Assembly (NCBI RefSeq): GCF_900249755.1
Contig: NZ_LT976853.1
Span: forward strand, 2,673,216-2,737,215
Reading direction: 5' to 3'
Origin: Cupriavidus taiwanensis
GTDB lineage: Bacteria > Pseudomonadota > Gammaproteobacteria > Burkholderiales > Burkholderiaceae
DNA: 64,000 nucleotides
Each line of letters opens with the position of its first letter. Positions within the stretch are counted from its first letter, which is position 1. This document shows positions 61,890 to 64,000 of this stretch, piece after piece. A model generated the notes under the pieces. That model ran no database searches. It worked only from the letters and a program-made list of their open reading frames with translations, and was not told the origin of the DNA. Made by a program: the position numbers and the translations under genes.

Positions 61890-62432
61890 CTATTTCCTCA
61901 ACTTCCCTCCAAACTGCTTTCGGAATTTGGCCAGTTTCGGCGAGATCACAAAGGCACAGTACCCTTGGCTCGGATGATCCTGATAGTAGTTCTGGTGACT
62001 GGCCTCCGCGCGCCAGTACGGCTGCTCCGGTTCGACCTGCGTGACGATCGGCGCATCGAACGCCCTGGCGGCGGCCAGCTCGCGCATCACGTATTCGGCC
62101 GTCGCGCGCTGCGCCTCCGAATGCGTGAAGATGGCCGAGCGGTATTGCGGCCCCACGTCGTTGCCCTGCCGGTCCGGCGTGGTCGGGTCGTGGATGGCGA
62201 AGAAGATCTCGAGGATCTCGCGGTAGCTGATCACCGACGGATCGAAGCTGACGCGCACCACCTCGACGTGGCCGGTATCGCCCTCGCAGACCTGCTGGTA
62301 GGTCGGGTGGTCGACATGGCCGCCGGTGTAGCCGGACTCGACCGCGACCACCCCCTCGACCTGCTGGTAGACCGCTTCCAGGCACCAGAAGCACCCGCCG
62401 CCCAGCGTGGCGGTTTCCAATCCATGTTCCAT
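61890..62432 (-). CDS. msrA: Peptide-methionine (S)-S-oxide reductase
   Basis: The protein (180 aa) repairs methionine-S-sulfoxide in oxidised proteins. The active-site motif is GCFWC at 13-17, with catalytic C14 in LGGGCFWCLEAVYQ. AIHDPTTPDRQGNDVGPQYR is the conserved substrate-site region. The start at 62432 (MEHGLET) has GGGAG 9 bases upstream; an upstream ATG 15 codons away is unlikely. Cytoplasmic. It is convergent with iclR and not part of the catabolic island. Confidence 0.95.
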   Translation of the reverse strand: MEHGLETATLGGGCFWCLEAVYQQVEGVVAVESGYTGGHVDHPTYQQVCEGDTGHVEVVRVSFDPSVISYREILEIFFAIHDPTTPDRQGNDVGPQYRSAIFTHSEAQRATAEYVMRELAAARAFDAPIVTQVEPEQPYWRAEASHQNYYQDHPSQGYCAFVISPKLAKFRKQFGGKLRK

Positions 62433-62510
62433 TTGCGCCGCTCCCTTGCGTAGTTGCCTGTCTTGCCAAGGCCTCAAGCATAAGCGCAGACCGGCGCGCT
62501 TGCAGCGGCT

Positions 62511-64000
62511 TCAGCCGGGCGGGCGCCGGGCCTCCAGCAGCGCGCGCAATTGCGGCTTGAGCACCTTGCCCAGCGCGCTGCGCGGCAGCTCGTCCATCAG
62601 CACCACCTCGCGCGGCAGCTTGAAGCGGGCGATGCGCGCGGCCAGCAGTTCGCGCAGCGGTTCGGCCGCGAGCGCGCCACGCGGCGCGCCCGGCCCCGGC
62701 ACGATCACCGCCACCGGCACTTCGCCCCAGCGCGCATCGGCCACGCCCACCACCGCGCATTCCTGCACGCCGGGCAGGCCGAGCAGCACGTTCTCGATCT
62801 CGGCGGGATAGATGTTCTCGCCGCCGGAAATGATCATGTCCTTGCTGCGGCCGACCACCTCGATGCAGCCGTCGGCATCGCGGTGCGCCAGGTCGCCGGA
62901 GCGGAACCAGCCGCCCGGCAGCCCGTCGTCGGGCTGGTTCCAGTAGCCCGCCATCACGTTGGCGCCACGCACCCACAGCTCGCCGACCGTGCCCGGCGGC
63001 ACCTCGGCGCCGTCGGGGCCGGCCAGGCGCACTTCGGCCTCGGGCTGCGGCCAGCCGGCGTAGCCGGGGCGCGCCATGGCCTGTTCCAGCTTCAGCACCA
63101 CCGACACCGGCCCGGTCTCGGTGGCGCCATAGACCTGTCCCAGCGGCACGCCACGGGCGTGGAACGCGTCGATATACGAGCGCGGGATGGTCGATGATCC
63201 CGCCATCACGCCGCGCAGCGCCGCCAGGTCGGCATCGGCCCAGCCCGGATGCTCCAGCACCGCACGCAGCGTCGCCGGCACCATCAGCGACAGGCTCGGC
63301 TGCGCGCGCGCCACCGCATCCAGCCATGCCTGCGGCGCAAAGCGGTCGTGCAGCGTGACCTGGGCGCCGGCCAGCAGCGCCGGCAGCGTCTGGATGCACA
63401 GCCCGCCGACATGGAACAGCGGCAGCACCGACAGCACGTGGTCGTCCGCGCTCATGCCGTGCGCCCACCAGCTGGCGCGCGCATTGGCCAGCAGGCCGGC
63501 CTGGGTATGCACCGCGCCCTTGGGCTTGCCGGTGGTGCCGGAGGTATAGGCGAGCAGCAGCGGCGCATGGTCCGGCACGGGGGCATGGACCACGCCGTAC
63601 GGCGCCGGCTGGTCGATCAGCCGGTCGAGCTGCGCCAGCTGGCCTTCGCCACCGGCCTCGCGCGCCAGCGCTGCATGCGCGGCGTCATGGAACAGCACGG
63701 CCAGTTGCGCGTTGGCCGCGATCGCGCGCAGCTCGACCGGCGCCAGCCGGTAGTTGAGCGGCACGAAGATTGCCCCGACGCGGGCGCAGGCGAACAGCAG
63801 CACCAATTGCAGTTCATGGTTCAGGCACAGCGTGCCCACGCGGTCGCCGGCGCGGATGCCCCAGGTCGCGGCCAGGTGGGCGCTGGCGCGCTCGACGCGC
63901 CGCCACAGCTTGCCGTAGGTGAAGCTGCGGCCGAGGTAGTGCAGGGCCGGCCGGCCCGGCGCAGCGTCGGCATGGCGATGCAGCATGGCCGGCAGCGCAC
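62511..64000 (-). CDS. AMP-forming acyl-CoA ligase, N-terminus outside window
   Basis: ANL-superfamily ligase, at least 495 aa. Motifs are LLAYTSGTTGKPKGAVHTQA (P-loop), GQVYGATETGPVSV, and RSGDLAHRDADGCIEVVGRS with the KDMIISGGENIYPAEIENVL hinge. The late lysine is in LPRSALGKVLKPQLR. The frame stays open past an internal ATG at 63984-63986 to the right edge, where ALPAMLHRHADAAPG looks like the interior of the usual N-terminus. The true start is therefore probably beyond the window. The acid substrate is unknown. Confidence 0.88.
   Translation of the reverse strand, partial: ALPAMLHRHADAAPGRPALHYLGRSFTYGKLWRRVERASAHLAATWGIRAGDRVGTLCLNHELQLVLLFACARVGAIFVPLNYRLAPVELRAIAANAQLAVLFHDAAHAALAREAGGEGQLAQLDRLIDQPAPYGVVHAPVPDHAPLLLAYTSGTTGKPKGAVHTQAGLLANARASWWAHGMSADDHVLSVLPLFHVGGLCIQTLPALLAGAQVTLHDRFAPQAWLDAVARAQPSLSLMVPATLRAVLEHPGWADADLAALRGVMAGSSTIPRSYIDAFHARGVPLGQVYGATETGPVSVVLKLEQAMARPGYAGWPQPEAEVRLAGPDGAEVPPGTVGELWVRGANVMAGYWNQPDDGLPGGWFRSGDLAHRDADGCIEVVGRSKDMIISGGENIYPAEIENVLLGLPGVQECAVVGVADARWGEVPVAVIVPGPGAPRGALAAEPLRELLAARIARFKLPREVVLMDELPRSALGKVLKPQLRALLEARRPPG

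Overview
This is GC-rich (roughly two-thirds G+C) chromosomal DNA from a betaproteobacterium. The gene content points to Burkholderiaceae, most likely Cupriavidus or a close Ralstonia relative. The reasons are three Bug-type tripartite tricarboxylate receptors, a TctA/TctB pair, many CoA-transferase and acyl-CoA genes, and numerous LysR regulators. The genus is an inference from family content, not from a database match. I saw no tRNA, rRNA, CRISPR array, prophage or insertion sequence.

Layout. 1-4.3 kb: start of a UvrD-type helicase (left edge), then divergent valS and galU, ended by a strong bidirectional terminator. 4.3-8.8 kb: a leftward run with a TusA-like sulfur carrier, Nudix hydrolase, threonine aldolase, small tautomerase, class II aldolase and YbfB/YjiJ-type MFS transporter. 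A divergent LysR gene follows, with a perfect dyad between it and the MFS gene. 9.9-12.1 kb: an nfeD-slipin membrane pair. 12.3-18.1 kb: alaS (leftward), then a CaiB/BaiF CoA-transferase, a DUF2214 membrane protein and a Bug receptor. 18.3-26.3 kb: a K+/H+ antiporter, tctB-tctA, a LysR gene and a divergent bug-ggt operon. 26.6-36.7 kb: PhzF, flavin-binding PPOX protein, a second CoA-transferase, glnS with a coupled S4 gene, MAPEG, YceI, YaeQ, FKBP, ChaC and ankyrin proteins. 36.7-49.5 kb: acyl-CoA ligase under an apparent repressor-type promoter, CnoX-like thioredoxin, cupin, hemerythrin, P-loop kinase, tcdA, AsmA, MFS, pdxH, cfa and DUF72. 49.6-61.9 kb: a catabolic island. 61.9-64 kb: msrA and an acyl-CoA ligase cut by the right edge.

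The most interesting region is 49.5-61.9 kb. A leftward operon encodes a carboxyltransferase, acyl-CoA dehydrogenase, enoyl-CoA hydratase, biotin carboxylase, AtuA-family protein and Bug receptor. The first four are in the order of atuC-D-E-F of the Pseudomonas acyclic terpene pathway, but atuB, atuG and atuH are absent. A rightward pair at the far end encodes an ADP-forming acyl-CoA synthetase and an acyl-CoA dehydrogenase reduced to its C-terminal domain. An IclR regulator sits beside the operon. The same 17-bp palindrome, TGTGCATAATGTGCACA, lies at both ends of the island. This suggests one IclR regulon for uptake, CoA activation, oxidation, carboxylation and hydration of an unidentified branched acid.

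Non-coding features of note are three copies of a ~135-210 bp palindromic element (12.2, 18.1 and 26.3 kb), a second REP-like family (4.3 and 34.4 kb), and an array of five 10-bp repeats upstream of tctBA.
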